Shown here: in pieces, positions 27,770 to 36,559 of the stretch
Numbering within the stretch: position 1 is the stretch's first letter
How the letters are laid out: the number at the start of each line of letters is the position of its first letter
Source of the DNA: Crossiella equi
GTDB taxonomy: Bacteria; Actinomycetota; Actinomycetes; Mycobacteriales; Pseudonocardiaceae
DNA: 64,000 bases
Assembly: GCF_017876755.1 (NCBI RefSeq)
Contig: NZ_JAGIOO010000001.1
Location: 5,813,786 to 5,877,785 of the forward strand
Reading direction: 5' to 3'
The notes under the pieces: model-generated
Told to the model about the DNA's origin: nothing
What the model saw: only the letters and a program-made list of their open reading frames with translations
The model's database searches: none
Translations under genes and position numbers: made by a program

Positions 27770-28873
27770 TCACTGCGGTCGGTCGACGCCCCAGTCCGAG
27801 AGGACCTCGGCGGTGCGCGCGCCCGGCTCGCCCGGCGGCGGGCCGGGCGGTGCGGACGGCGTGTGGGAGAAGCGAGGTGCGGGTGCGGGCTGGACCACGC
27901 CGTCGACGTCGGTGAACGTGCCGCGCGCGGCCAGGTGGGGGTGCGCCGGGGCCTCGGTCAGCGACAGCACCGGGGCGGCGCACGCGTCGCTGCCGTCGAA
28001 GACCTCGGCCCAGTGCGCCAGCGGCTGGGCGCGCACGGCGGCGCCGATGAGCTCGCGCAGCTCGGGCCAGCGCTCGCGGTCGTGCTGTGGTGGGGCGTCG
28101 GTGATGCCGAGCTTGGTGAGCAGCTCGGCGAAGAACTGGGGTTCGAGCGCGCCGACCGCCAGGTGCCGGTCGTCGGCGGTGGGGTAGACGTCGTAGAAGG
28201 GCGCGCCGGTGTCGAGCAGGTTGACCCCGCGCTCGTCGCGCCAGCCGCCGCTGGCCACCATGCCGAAGATGACGGTGGCCAGGTGGGCCGTGCCGTCGAC
28301 GATCGCCGCGTCGACCATCTGGCCCCGGCCGGTGGCCCGCGCGTTGAGCAGCGCGGCCAGCACGCCCACGGCCAGGTACATGCTGCCGCCGCCGAAGTCG
28401 CCGAGCAGGTTGAGCGGCACCTGCGGCGGTCCGTCCGCCCGGCCGATGGCGCCCAGCGCGCCGGTGACCGCGATGTAGCCGATGTCGTGCCCGGCCATGG
28501 CCGACCAGGGCCCGTCCTGCCCCCAGCCGGTCATGCGGCCGTAGACGAGCTTCGGGTTGCGGGCCCAGCAGTCCTCCGGCCCCAGGCCGAGGCGTTCGGT
28601 GACCCCCGGCCGGAAGCCCTCGATGAGCACGTCGGCCCGTTCCAGCAGCCGGTGCACGAGCTCGACGTCGGCCGGGTCCTTGAGGTCGGCCACCACCGTG
28701 CGCTTGCCGCGGTTGAGCACGTCGAACCGGCCCGCGCCCGTGATCGCCCGGTGCCCCGGCCGCTGCACCAGCACCACGTCGGCGCCGAGGTCGGCCAGCA
28801 GCATGCCGCAGAACGGCCCCGGCCCGAGCCCGGCCAGCTCGACCACCCGGACTCCGCTGAGCGGGCCTGCCAT
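27770..28873 (-). CDS. Class III CoA-transferase family protein, alpha-methylacyl-CoA racemase type
   Basis: The 367-residue protein begins with LSGVRVVELAGLGPGPF. It has the racemase catalytic pair His129 (MAGHDIGYIA) and Asp159 (NLLGDFGGG), the positions used by alpha-methylacyl-CoA racemases rather than by CoA-transferases. It would convert (2R)- to (2S)-methyl-branched acyl-CoA so that acyl-CoA dehydrogenase can act. This suggests that the island degrades methyl-branched chains or sterol-like side chains. ATG 28873 has GGAGGAG upstream. The promoter is shared with the divergent MerR gene. Confidence 0.88.
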   Translation of the reverse strand: MAGPLSGVRVVELAGLGPGPFCGMLLADLGADVVLVQRPGHRAITGAGRFDVLNRGKRTVVADLKDPADVELVHRLLERADVLIEGFRPGVTERLGLGPEDCWARNPKLVYGRMTGWGQDGPWSAMAGHDIGYIAVTGALGAIGRADGPPQVPLNLLGDFGGGSMYLAVGVLAALLNARATGRGQMVDAAIVDGTAHLATVIFGMVASGGWRDERGVNLLDTGAPFYDVYPTADDRHLAVGALEPQFFAELLTKLGITDAPPQHDRERWPELRELIGAAVRAQPLAHWAEVFDGSDACAAPVLSLTEAPAHPHLAARGTFTDVDGVVQPAPAPRFSHTPSAPPGPPPGEPGARTAEVLSDWGVDRPQ

Positions 28874-28920
28874 GCACTCCTCCAGTGGGTTGACCTGCGT
28901 GTGGAACGTGCCGCAGCGAG

Positions 28921-28941
28921 TGTGACACCATCACTGTCACA
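28921..28941. promoter_or_regulatory. Operator-like palindrome between the racemase gene and the MerR gene
   Basis: TGTGACA (28921-28927) and TGTCACA (28935-28941) form a perfect 7-bp inverted repeat around CCATCAC. It lies 26-46 bases before the MerR GTG, over its likely -35 region, and 48-68 bases before the racemase ATG. The near-copy at 25578-25598 supports a shared regulator. Confidence 0.72.
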
Positions 28942-28966
28942 CCAACAAGGGTGTATTGTCCAACCC

Positions 28967-29701
28967 GTGCTGAACGCCGCCGACCCCCAGCTCACCGTGG
29001 ACGAGCTCGCCGCCCGCGCCGGGCTCACCGTGCGCACGGTGCGCTTCTACGCGGGCCGGGGCATGCTGCCGCCGCCGCGGCTGCGCGGCCGGGTCGGCCT
29101 GTACGGCCAGGAGCACCTCGCCCGCCTCGACCTCATCAAGGAGCTCCAGAACCTCGGCTTCACGCTGGCCGCGGTCGAGCGGTACATGGCCCGGCTCGGG
29201 CCGGACGCCACGGTCGAGGACATCGCGCTGCACGGGGCGCTGGTGGCACCGTGGGCCGCCGACGACGGCGAGGAGATGGACCGCGACGCGCTCGACCGGC
29301 GGGCCGGGCGCAGGCTCACCGAGACCGAGGTCGACCGGCTCATCCAGCTCGGCGCGCTCGAACCCCGGGCCGAGGACCGCTTCCGCGTGGCCAGCGCGGT
29401 GGAGTTCACGCTGGCCATGGAGATCCTCGACTTGCCGATGCCGTTCGAGCTGCTCACCGAGGCCGGGCAGGTCATCAACACACACGCCCACCACATCGCC
29501 GCCGACCTGCGCCGGCTCTTCGCCGACAAGGTGCTGCGGCCCTACCTCGAACACGGCCGCCCGCCCGAGGAGCGCGAGCAGCTGCTCACGGCGTTGCGCA
29601 AGCTGCGGCCCGCCACCACGCGCGCGGTGGTCACCGCCTTCCAGCAGGCCGTCGACCGGGCGATCCGCGAGGCGGTGGACCGCTCGGGGGCACCACGCTG
29701 A
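28967..29701 (+). CDS. MerR-family regulator, probable controller of the beta-oxidation island
   Basis: The 244-residue protein starts with a MerR winged helix (LTVDELAARAGLTVRTVRFYAGRGMLPPPR) followed by a long helical C-terminal part rich in Glu and Arg, without the metal-binding Cys of metal-sensing MerR. The ligand may be an acyl-CoA; this is inferred from the divergent racemase-dehydrogenase genes. GTG 28967 is seven bases from TATTGT (28954-28959, with TG in front), suggesting a leaderless message. The large open frame that starts at 26561 is only antisense sequence joined to this gene. Confidence 0.85.
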   Translation: MLNAADPQLTVDELAARAGLTVRTVRFYAGRGMLPPPRLRGRVGLYGQEHLARLDLIKELQNLGFTLAAVERYMARLGPDATVEDIALHGALVAPWAADDGEEMDRDALDRRAGRRLTETEVDRLIQLGALEPRAEDRFRVASAVEFTLAMEILDLPMPFELLTEAGQVINTHAHHIAADLRRLFADKVLRPYLEHGRPPEEREQLLTALRKLRPATTRAVVTAFQQAVDRAIREAVDRSGAPR

Positions 29702-29743
29702 CCGCGGTTGATTGCTTGCCTCGGGACAACTTAGGGTCCTCCT

Positions 29744-32074
29744 GTGGGGAGCGCTGTGTCACCGCGATCGGCCGGGAACCTGCCTGCCGAGGTGACCACC
29801 CTGGTGGGGCGGCGCAGGGACGTGGCCGAGGTCAAACGGCTGCTGTCCACCACCCGGCTGATCACCCTCACCGGCGTCGGCGGCGTCGGCAAGACCCGGC
29901 TGGCCGCACGGGTGGCCGCTGAGCTGCGCCGCTCCTTCCGCGACGGGGCCTGGCTGGTCGAGCTGGCCGACCTCACCGACCCGGCGCTGGTCCCGCACGC
30001 CGTGGCCACCGCGCTGGGCCTGCACGACGACACCGGCCGCGACCGGCTCGCCGTCCTGGCCGAACAGCTGCGCGCGCGCAGCGTGCTGATCATGCTGGAC
30101 AACTGCGAGCACCTGCTCGACGCGTGCGCCACGCTGGTCGTCCGGCTGTTGCGCGCGGTGCCCGGCCTGCGCGTGCTGGCCACCAGCAGGCAGCCACTCG
30201 GCGTCACCGAGGAGCAGGTGTGGCCGGTGCCCCCGCTGGCCGTGCCCGATCCGGACTCCGCGATGCCGCACCAGGACACCGCGCTGACCCTGTTCGCCGA
30301 ACGGGCCGCCGCGGTCTCCCCGGACTTCGCGCTCACCGCCGAGAACCGCCCGGCCGTGGCCCGGCTGTGCAAGCAGCTCGACGGGCTGCCGCTGGCGATC
30401 GAGCTGGCCGCGGTGCGGGTGCGCGCGCTGACCGTCGGCGAGATCGAGGAACGCCTGCACGACCGCTACCGCCTGCTCACCGGCGGCAGCCGGGCCGCGC
30501 TGCCCCGGCACCAGACGCTGCGCGCGGCGGTGGACTGGAGCTTCGAGCTGTGCGCCCCGCGCGAACAGCTGCTGTGGGCGCGGCTGTCGGTGTTCGCGGG
30601 CAGCTTCGACCTGGCCGCCGCGGGCGCGGTGTGCAGCGGCGACGGCCTGCTCGTGGAAGAGGTGTTCGAACTGGTCACCCGCCTGGTGGACAAGTCGATC
30701 CTGAGTCGGGAGGACCACCCGGGCGGTGCCCGCTACCGGCTGCTGGACACCCTGCGTGAGTTCGGCCAGGACAAGCTCTCCCCGGCCGCCCGCGAGGCCG
30801 TGCAGGCCCGGCACTGCGCGCACTACCTCAGCCAGCTGGAACGCGCCGAGCACGACTGGTTCGGCCCCCAGCAGCTGGCGACCTTCCGCTGGCTGGAGTC
30901 CGAGCACGCCAACCTGCGCGCCGCCCTGGACTCCTGCCTGGTCACCGAGGACCGGGCCGAGCAGGGCCTGCGCCTGGCCGGTGACCTCTGGTGCTACTGG
31001 GCGGGCTGCGGCTACCTGGCCGAGGGCGGCTACTGGCTGGACCGCGCGCTCGCGCTGGCCCGCGAGGACAGCCCGGCCCGGCGCAAGGCGCTGTGGGTCA
31101 ACGGTTACGTGGCCACGCTCCAGGGCCGGGTGGACACCGCGCGTGACCTGCTCGCGCGGTGCCGCGAGGACGCCGACCGCCACGGCGACGAGCTGTCCGC
31201 CGCCTACGCCGTCCACCGCCAGGGCTGCCTGAGCCTGGTCGGCGACGAGCTGGACGAGGCGGTGATGCTCTTCGAGCGAGCGCTCGAGCACTACCAGGGG
31301 CTCGACGTCGTCAACGGCCACGTGCTCATGGCCTACATCGAGCTGGCGGTGGCGCTGGTTTTCCGCCAGGACTGGGAACGGGCCGCGCAGCTGTGCCACA
31401 CCGCCTGCCGCCTGGGCTCGGCCGCGGGCGAGGTCTGGGCGCAGGCCTACGCCCGGTTCACGCTCGGCCTGGTCGCCTTCAGTCAGGGCGAGCTGAACGC
31501 CGCGCGCGAGCACGCCCGCGAGTCGCTGTCGACCAAGCGCGAGTTCCACGACCTGCTCGGCATCGTGCTCGCGGTCGAGCTGCTCGCCTGGATCGCGGCG
31601 GCCGAGGGCCAGGCCGACCGGGCCGCCGTGCTGCTGGGCGCCACCGAGGCGCAGTGGGGCGCGGTGGGCTACCCGCTGTTCGGCTCGCGCTACTTCACCG
31701 AACCGCACGCCCGGTGCGCCGAGGCCGCCCGCGCGGCGCTGGGCCCGGCCGCCTACCTGGAGGCACACGGCCGGGGCCGCGACCTGACCACGGCCGCGGC
31801 CATCGACCTCGCGCTGGGTGTGCGCCGCGTCTCCCCGCGCCCGCTGCTGGCCCCTGAGCCCAGCACGCTGACCCGGCGCGAACGCCAGGTCGCGGAGCTG
31901 GTGGCCGAGGGGCTGTCGAACAAGGAGATCGGCGAACGCCTGGTCATCGCGGTGCGCACGGCCGAAGGCCACGTGGAGCGCATCCTGCAGAAACTGGGCT
32001 TCAGCTCGCGGGCCCGGATCGCGGCCTGGGTGGCCGAACGGCGTCCCCGGGACGTCGGTCCGGAGCAAAGATAG
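29744..32074 (+). CDS. NB-ARC-type ATPase regulator with C-terminal LuxR helix-turn-helix
   Basis: The 776-residue protein has a P-loop ATPase domain (Walker A TGVGGVGKTR near 45; VLIMLDNCEHLLDA), a TPR-like helical middle and a C-terminal LuxR DNA-binding domain (LTRRERQVAELVAEGLSNKEIG). It is a large transcription activator of the AfsR/MalT-like type, whose signal is unknown. GTG 29744 is six bases from TAGGGT (29732-29737), with TTGATT (29708-29713) 18 bases further up, so transcription may start at the GTG. It lies 42 bases after the MerR gene on the same strand. Confidence 0.87.
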   Translation: MGSAVSPRSAGNLPAEVTTLVGRRRDVAEVKRLLSTTRLITLTGVGGVGKTRLAARVAAELRRSFRDGAWLVELADLTDPALVPHAVATALGLHDDTGRDRLAVLAEQLRARSVLIMLDNCEHLLDACATLVVRLLRAVPGLRVLATSRQPLGVTEEQVWPVPPLAVPDPDSAMPHQDTALTLFAERAAAVSPDFALTAENRPAVARLCKQLDGLPLAIELAAVRVRALTVGEIEERLHDRYRLLTGGSRAALPRHQTLRAAVDWSFELCAPREQLLWARLSVFAGSFDLAAAGAVCSGDGLLVEEVFELVTRLVDKSILSREDHPGGARYRLLDTLREFGQDKLSPAAREAVQARHCAHYLSQLERAEHDWFGPQQLATFRWLESEHANLRAALDSCLVTEDRAEQGLRLAGDLWCYWAGCGYLAEGGYWLDRALALAREDSPARRKALWVNGYVATLQGRVDTARDLLARCREDADRHGDELSAAYAVHRQGCLSLVGDELDEAVMLFERALEHYQGLDVVNGHVLMAYIELAVALVFRQDWERAAQLCHTACRLGSAAGEVWAQAYARFTLGLVAFSQGELNAAREHARESLSTKREFHDLLGIVLAVELLAWIAAAEGQADRAAVLLGATEAQWGAVGYPLFGSRYFTEPHARCAEAARAALGPAAYLEAHGRGRDLTTAAAIDLALGVRRVSPRPLLAPEPSTLTRRERQVAELVAEGLSNKEIGERLVIAVRTAEGHVERILQKLGFSSRARIAAWVAERRPRDVGPEQR

Positions 32075-32120
32075 GTATTTATCCCGTCCCGTGCCCCGGT
32101 TCGATTGTCGACGATAAGGC

Positions 32121-32147
32121 GGAGGCTCCACCCCCCCGGGAGCCTCC
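32121..32147 (+). terminator. Hairpin after the LuxR-type gene
   Basis: GGAGGCTCC (32121-32129) pairs perfectly with GGAGCCTCC (32139-32147) across a nine-base C-rich loop. It lies 46 bases after the stop and has no T-tract. Confidence 0.6.
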
Positions 32148-32197
32148 TGGACCGGCACGGCGCGTTTGCTGACCCCTGCGTGTAGGTGCCGGAGGCG

Positions 32198-32241
32198 GGT
32201 GGCGTCGGTATCCGACTCCCCCCTCGACTGCCGACGCCACC
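32198..32241 (+). terminator. Second hairpin in the same gap, terminator or leader structure
   Basis: GGTGGCGTCGG (32198-32208) pairs perfectly with CCGACGCCACC (32231-32241) across 22 bases. It is 86 bases before the STAS gene start, so it could act as a terminator or as a 5' leader structure of that gene. Confidence 0.45.
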
Positions 32242-32326
32242 GCCACTCCCCCCCTGTCAACCCGCCGGTCGTGACCCGGCGCTGGAACGCAGTCCTCGCG
32301 GGCCGCCAGAATCAGCGAGGCTGGAG

Positions 32327-33064
32327 ATGATGTCGGTCGAGGACAGCGTCCTGCTCACCCGCGTGGAGCACACCGGTGAGGCCTCCGTGCTGCGGGTGGA
32401 GGGAGTGCTCGACTCCTCGTCCTACTCCCAGCTCCGCGACGTGCTGCTGCACGCGGTCGATCCCGCCCCGAGCGCCCTGGTCGTGGACCTGTCCCGGCTG
32501 ACCGCCCGCACCCCCGCCCCGCTGTCGGTCTTCGCCGTGGTGCGCCTGTCCGTGGCGCGCTGGCCGGGGGTGCCGCTGCTGCTGGCGGGGCCGGGACCGG
32601 AGCTGCGCGCGGTGATGGCCCGCAGCACCGTGCTGGAGTTCGTGCCGGTGCACCCGAGCGTGCGGGACGCGCTGGACTCGGTGCTGGAGAGCCCGCCGCG
32701 CGTCCGAGTGCGCTTCAGCGTGCCGGTCAAGCAGGTCAGCCCGCAGTGGGTGGCCGAGGTGGTCGGCGAGGTGTGCCGGAACTGGGGTGTCGAGCAGTCC
32801 GGCGCGGCCGCGACCACGGTGGCCGAGCGGCTGATCTTCGAGGCCCTGGCCGGGGACGCCGCCTGGGGCGAAGGCCTGCTGCTGCGCGTGGAGCTGTGCG
32901 CGGGCCTGCTGACCGTGGCGGTGCGCGTGGCCGACCCGTTCCTGCCGCCGCTGGGCGGGGGCGTGGACCGGGAGCTGGCCTCGGTCGTGCACAGCTGGGG
33001 CTACACGCCGACCGGCGACGGCCGCCGGGTCGCCTGGGCGACGATCCGGACTTCCGCTGGCTAG
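32327..33064 (+). CDS. STAS-domain protein with ATPase-like C-terminal region
   Basis: The 245-residue protein has an N-terminal STAS-like domain (about 8-110, with SVLRVEGVLDSSSYSQLRDVL and ALVVDLSRLTA), as in anti-sigma-factor antagonists. The C-terminal part (about 130-245, VAERLIFEALAGD and LRVELCAGLLTVAVRVADP) resembles the anti-sigma HATPase fold in degenerate form. It may take part in partner-switching control. Whether the Ser phosphorylation site works is not clear. Two ATG codons in tandem (32327 and 32330) follow GAGGCTGGAG; either could be used. Confidence 0.75.
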   Translation: MMSVEDSVLLTRVEHTGEASVLRVEGVLDSSSYSQLRDVLLHAVDPAPSALVVDLSRLTARTPAPLSVFAVVRLSVARWPGVPLLLAGPGPELRAVMARSTVLEFVPVHPSVRDALDSVLESPPRVRVRFSVPVKQVSPQWVAEVVGEVCRNWGVEQSGAAATTVAERLIFEALAGDAAWGEGLLLRVELCAGLLTVAVRVADPFLPPLGGGVDRELASVVHSWGYTPTGDGRRVAWATIRTSAG

Positions 33065-33072
33065 GCCGTGTC

Positions 33073-33918
33073 CTAGGACCGCATCCGGTCCCGCAGCGCG
33101 TTGACCACCTCGTCGCTCCACCGGTGCGTGCGGATGAGCCGGTAGCGCTCCCCGGAGACGACCAGGTAGGCCTCTGCCTCGGTGCGCTCGCCGACCAGGT
33201 CGGCCTGCCGCAACATGGCCACCACCGGCTGGAACTCCTCGGCGTACCAGCGGGCGGCGATGGTCGCGCGGTCACTGAACCGGCCCTCGTCCTGCATCAG
33301 CCGGAAGCCCCAGGCCTCGATGGACTCGCCCAGCTCGGCGTAGTCCCACGGGTCGGTCATCACCACCGCCGCCCGCGCCTGACCGGTCAGCGGCACACGT
33401 TCCAGGAACACCCGGCGGTAGTCCTTGACGATCAGGTCGCCGCGGTGGCGCACGCCGTACGGGTCGAGCTTGGTGCGCACCTCGGTGACGTAGGCGTCGA
33501 TCGTGGTCAGGCCGAGCGCGTGCGCGACCGAGACCCGGTGGTGCCCGTCGTTGACGAAGTGCAGGTCGCCGATCCGGTAGACCTCGATGGGCGGGATGCT
33601 CTCGCCCCGCCGCTGCGCCAGCGCCAGCCGCTGCCACCGCTCGCGCACCCGCGTGGAGGTGGGCCGGAAGCGGCGGTCGAAGTCGCGGGTGCGGTCCACG
33701 CTGCCCACGATCGACTCCAGCCGGATGGTCTGGAGGCCCAGGCGCCGTTCGCTCTCCCGGCCCAGCGCGGCGACCACCTCGTCGAAGGGCAGCATGATGT
33801 TGACGTCGTCCGGTTCGCGGCGCAGCCAGGCGGCCAGCCGGGACACCACCTGGCGGCGGCGGGCGCGTTGGAAGTCGTTCTCCGCGTCGGCGCGGGGGAA
33901 GCCGGTGTCACCGCGCAC
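33073..33918 (-). CDS. ParB/Srx-fold nuclease-like protein
   Basis: The 281-residue protein has a ParB-like segment LESIVGSVDRTRDFDRRFRP and the core VNDGHHRVSVAHALG. It lacks the ParB helix-turn-helix and CTP-binding features of chromosome partition proteins. Such solitary ParB-fold proteins are often annotated as regulators; the real role is unknown. Its GTG at 33918 overlaps the phosphoesterase stop by 11 bases and follows CGAGGAGGTAGGCC, so the two are coupled. Confidence 0.78.
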   Translation of the reverse strand: MRGDTGFPRADAENDFQRARRRQVVSRLAAWLRREPDDVNIMLPFDEVVAALGRESERRLGLQTIRLESIVGSVDRTRDFDRRFRPTSTRVRERWQRLALAQRRGESIPPIEVYRIGDLHFVNDGHHRVSVAHALGLTTIDAYVTEVRTKLDPYGVRHRGDLIVKDYRRVFLERVPLTGQARAAVVMTDPWDYAELGESIEAWGFRLMQDEGRFSDRATIAARWYAEEFQPVVAMLRQADLVGERTEAEAYLVVSGERYRLIRTHRWSDEVVNALRDRMRS

Positions 33919-34585
33919 GGCCTACCTCCTCGGGTGAGCGGATGTCCAGCAGGTGATAGCCCACAACATTGCGCACGAGCGTGTCGCCGAGCTGACGATC
34001 AGGTGTCTTCTCCCCGTGCGGGTGAATGTGGCCGTGCAGCAGCAGGCGGGGGCGCAGCCGGTGCACGGTGTCGTGCAGGCAGGCGAAGCCCCGGTGCGGA
34101 GGGTCCTCGCGGTCGCCGCAGTCCTTGGGCGGGGAGTGGGTGAGCAGCACGTCCACACCCTTGCCGTCACGCAGCCGCCGCCAGTTCGCGGTGCGCACCA
34201 GCCGCCGCGCGCGCCGGGCCTGCTGTCGCTCGGTCCACTGGTTGGGGCCGCGGTTGTACCGGATCGAACCGCCCAGCCCGGCGATGCGCAGCCCGGCGAC
34301 GTCGACCACGGTGCCGTCGGCGTTGGCCGCCCCGGCGGGCCCGGGCCAGCGGGCGGGCATGCCGTCCCGGGTCCACAGGCCGCGCACGTTGCTGTACCCG
34401 GACAGGTCCGCGTCGTGGTTGCCCGGTACGAACACGCACGGCCGGTCCAGCGTGCTGACCAGGTACTCCAGGTAGTCGAACGGGAGGTCGCCCGCACCCA
34501 GGATCAGGTCCACCTCGTGCTGGCGGACCTGCTCGGTCCACAGGTGGGCCACGACTTCGTCCGAGACCACGAGCACGCGGGGCAT
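33908..34585 (-). CDS. Calcineurin-like metallophosphoesterase
   Basis: From ATG 34585 the protein has 225 residues. It has GAGDLPFDYLEYL, PGNHDAD, LLTHSPPKD and LHGHIHPHGE, four of the five metal-binding blocks. The first block, usually D-x-H, reads SDEVV and lacks the His, which could weaken one metal site or mark a subfamily. It should cleave phosphomono- or diesters in the cytoplasm; the substrate is unknown. It overlaps the ParB-like gene downstream. The frame extends to 34921, but that part has the look of antisense of the next gene. Confidence 0.82.
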   Translation of the reverse strand: MPRVLVVSDEVVAHLWTEQVRQHEVDLILGAGDLPFDYLEYLVSTLDRPCVFVPGNHDADLSGYSNVRGLWTRDGMPARWPGPAGAANADGTVVDVAGLRIAGLGGSIRYNRGPNQWTERQQARRARRLVRTANWRRLRDGKGVDVLLTHSPPKDCGDREDPPHRGFACLHDTVHRLRPRLLLHGHIHPHGEKTPDRQLGDTLVRNVVGYHLLDIRSPEEVGRAR

Positions 34586-34674
34586 GCGGGTGAGGGTAGG
34601 CCGTTCGGGTGCCCGGCGCGTCCGGCTCCGGTAGCGTCCGGGGCGCTTGGGGGAGGACACGGGCAGGGGGAGCG

Positions 34675-35409
34675 ATGACACAACCGCCGCAGTGGGGGCA
34701 GCAGCCGGGCGGCCAACCGCAGCCGGGGTACCCGCAGCAGGGTTACCCGCAGCAGGGTTACCCGCAGCAGGGCCAGTGGCAGCCGGGCCAGTGGCAGGGC
34801 CAGCCCGGCGGGTACCCGCCGGGCCAGCCGCCGCAGCCGTACCCGGGTCAGCCCGGCGGCTACCCCGCGCAGCCCGGCCACCCGGTGCACCCGCAGGCAG
34901 GCGCCCCGCAGCCCGGCGCACCCCAGGTGCTGCCCGGCCGGGCGAACCGGCCGGGCGTGGCGACCGCCGCGATGGTCCTGAGCTACGTGATCGCCGCGGG
35001 CATGACCGGCCTGGGCCTGTACATCCTGGGCAGCGGTATCGCGGGGGACGGCAGCCTGATCGTGATGATCCCGATCGCGGCGATCGTCGGCGGCCTCGGC
35101 CTGCTCAACCTGGTCGGCGCCTACTCCCTCAACCACCGGGACTTCCCGCACTTCCAGCAGGCCCAGGCGGGCACCATGATGCCGCTGCTGATCTGCATCG
35201 GCGGGGCCATCCGGTCCCTGAGCAGGGGTGTCGACCTCGTCGACAGCTTCTCCATCGGCGTGCTGGTCCTGCTGGCGGTGTGCGTGACCGTGCTGGTCCT
35301 GCTCAGCCGACCGGTCGTGCGCGAATGGGTGCGGGTCACGCACGAGGACTCCATCCGGCGGGGCGTGGTGCCGCGCAACGGTCCCCGCACGATGGGCCCG
35401 GCACGGTAA
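34675..35409 (+). CDS. Pro/Gln-rich membrane protein
   Basis: The 244-residue protein has an N-terminal disordered region of Gly-Tyr-Pro-Gln repeats (1 to about 95) followed by four hydrophobic helices (for example [21 protein letters not shown], split at 20 as [19 protein letters not shown]). A cytoplasmic tail ends in basic residues. Similar proline-rich membrane proteins are common in actinomycetes, with no known role. ATG 34675 follows AGGGGGAG. The three 15-base repeats at 34726-34770 encode PQQGY units. Confidence 0.78.
   Translation: MTQPPQWGQQPGGQPQPGYPQQGYPQQGYPQQGQWQPGQWQGQPGGYPPGQPPQPYPGQPGGYPAQPGHPVHPQAGAPQPGAPQVLPGRANRPGVATAAMVLSYVIAAGMTGLGLYILGSGIAGDGSLIVMIPIAAIVGGLGLLNLVGAYSLNHRDFPHFQQAQAGTMMPLLICIGGAIRSLSRGVDLVDSFSIGVLVLLAVCVTVLVLLSRPVVREWVRVTHEDSIRRGVVPRNGPRTMGPAR
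34726..34770 (+). repeat. Three tandem 15-base repeats in the Pro/Gln-rich gene
   Basis: Three copies of GGTTACCCGCAGCAG, the first with one difference, encode GYPQQ in the disordered N-terminus. The number may vary between strains. Confidence 0.8.
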
Positions 35410-35509
35410 CAAGCCGACAGCCAAGATCTCCGAATTCTTCAGCAGATCCTCAGCTGGGTCCGACAGGGTTCGCCCCGGTACGGCTTCCCCGCACGGAGAG
35501 GATCTTCTG

Positions 35510-36436
35510 ATGCGCGTCCGGAGACTGCTGGCTGGCACGGTGGCGATCGCGGCGGTGGTGGTGGTCGGGACCCCGGCCGCCACGGCCGCCCCGCCCGCCT
35601 TCCCCACCGAGTTCGCCCTGCCGAACGGGTTCCAGCCGGAGGGCATCGAGGTCGCGCGGGCCACCGCCTACTTCGGGTCCAGAGTGGACGGTTCGATCCA
35701 GGCCGTCGACCTCGCCACCGGGGTCGGCAGGCAGCTCAGCAAGGGCCCCGGCACCCCCTCGCTCGGCCTCAAGGCCGACTGGCGCGGGCGGCTGTTCGTC
35801 TCCGGCGGCGTGGGCGGCGACGCGCGTGTGGTCGACACCCGCACCGGCGAGGTGCTCGCTCGCTACGCCTTCGGCACCCCGAACCAGAGCTTCGTCAACG
35901 ATGTCGTGCTGACCGGCGACGCCGCCTACTTCACCGACTCCCGCAACCCGGTGTTGTACAAGCTCACGCTCAGCCACACCGGCGCGCTGCCGAAGGACTT
36001 CACTCGCATCCCGCTCACCGGCGAGTTCACCCAGACACCCGATGTCGTCAACGCGAACGGCATCGTCACCTCGCCGGACGGCAGGTCGCTGCTGGTCGTG
36101 CAGTCCAACACCGGCACGCTGTTCCGCGTCGACCCGAGGTCTGGCCAGGCGCGCAAGGTCGACCTCGGCGGGCAGCAGCTGACCAACGGTGACGGCATGC
36201 TGCGGTTGGGCCGCGACCTGTTCGTGGTGCAAAACCGCCTGAACGTGGTCACCCGGTACCGGCTCGCCCACGACGGTGGCAGCGGCGCGCTGACCGCCCG
36301 CATCACCGACTCCCGCTTCGACGTGCCCGCCACGGTGGCCCGGTTCGGTGACCGGCTGTACCTGCCGAACGCCCGGTTCACCACCCCGCCGACGCCTACC
36401 ACTCCGTACAACGCCGTGGCAGTGGACATTCCGTAG
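35510..36436 (+). CDS. Secreted SMP-30-like beta-propeller protein
   Basis: The 308-residue protein starts with an export signal (MRVRRLLAGTVAIAAVVVVG, cleavage probable after ATAA near 27). The rest has repeated beta-strand units (SFVNDVVLTGDAAYFTDS, GDGMLRLGRDLFVVQNR) typical of the SMP-30/gluconolactonase-like propeller. It should act outside the cell; the substrate is unknown. ATG 35510 follows GAGAGGATCTTCTG. No lipobox is present. Confidence 0.82.
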   Translation: MRVRRLLAGTVAIAAVVVVGTPAATAAPPAFPTEFALPNGFQPEGIEVARATAYFGSRVDGSIQAVDLATGVGRQLSKGPGTPSLGLKADWRGRLFVSGGVGGDARVVDTRTGEVLARYAFGTPNQSFVNDVVLTGDAAYFTDSRNPVLYKLTLSHTGALPKDFTRIPLTGEFTQTPDVVNANGIVTSPDGRSLLVVQSNTGTLFRVDPRSGQARKVDLGGQQLTNGDGMLRLGRDLFVVQNRLNVVTRYRLAHDGGSGALTARITDSRFDVPATVARFGDRLYLPNARFTTPPTPTTPYNAVAVDIP

Positions 36437-36559
36437 CCGTCGCCCAGGTTTCGGCTCGGTTACCGGGGGAGTCCGGCGGGTACCGGTCTCCCCTGCACCC
36501 GGGTGAAAAGCGTTGGGGGGTCTGCCGATCAGTGGGCCCGACGGGCTAGCCTCCCCTCT

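Noticed and set aside
26561-28966. MerR protein of 1046 residues from the long plus-strand frame
   Set aside because: The extra part is antisense to the dehydrogenase and racemase genes; the MerR domain starts at 28967.
29722-29756. CRP-like site near the LuxR-type gene and the TGTGACA palindromes as CRP sites
   Set aside because: CRP sites are TGTGA-N6-TCACA; here the half-sites are 11 bases apart, so a different regulator is more likely.
34726-34770. Tandem repeats as a CRISPR or VNTR-type array
   Set aside because: They are in-frame GYPQQ codons in a disordered protein region, with no spacers.
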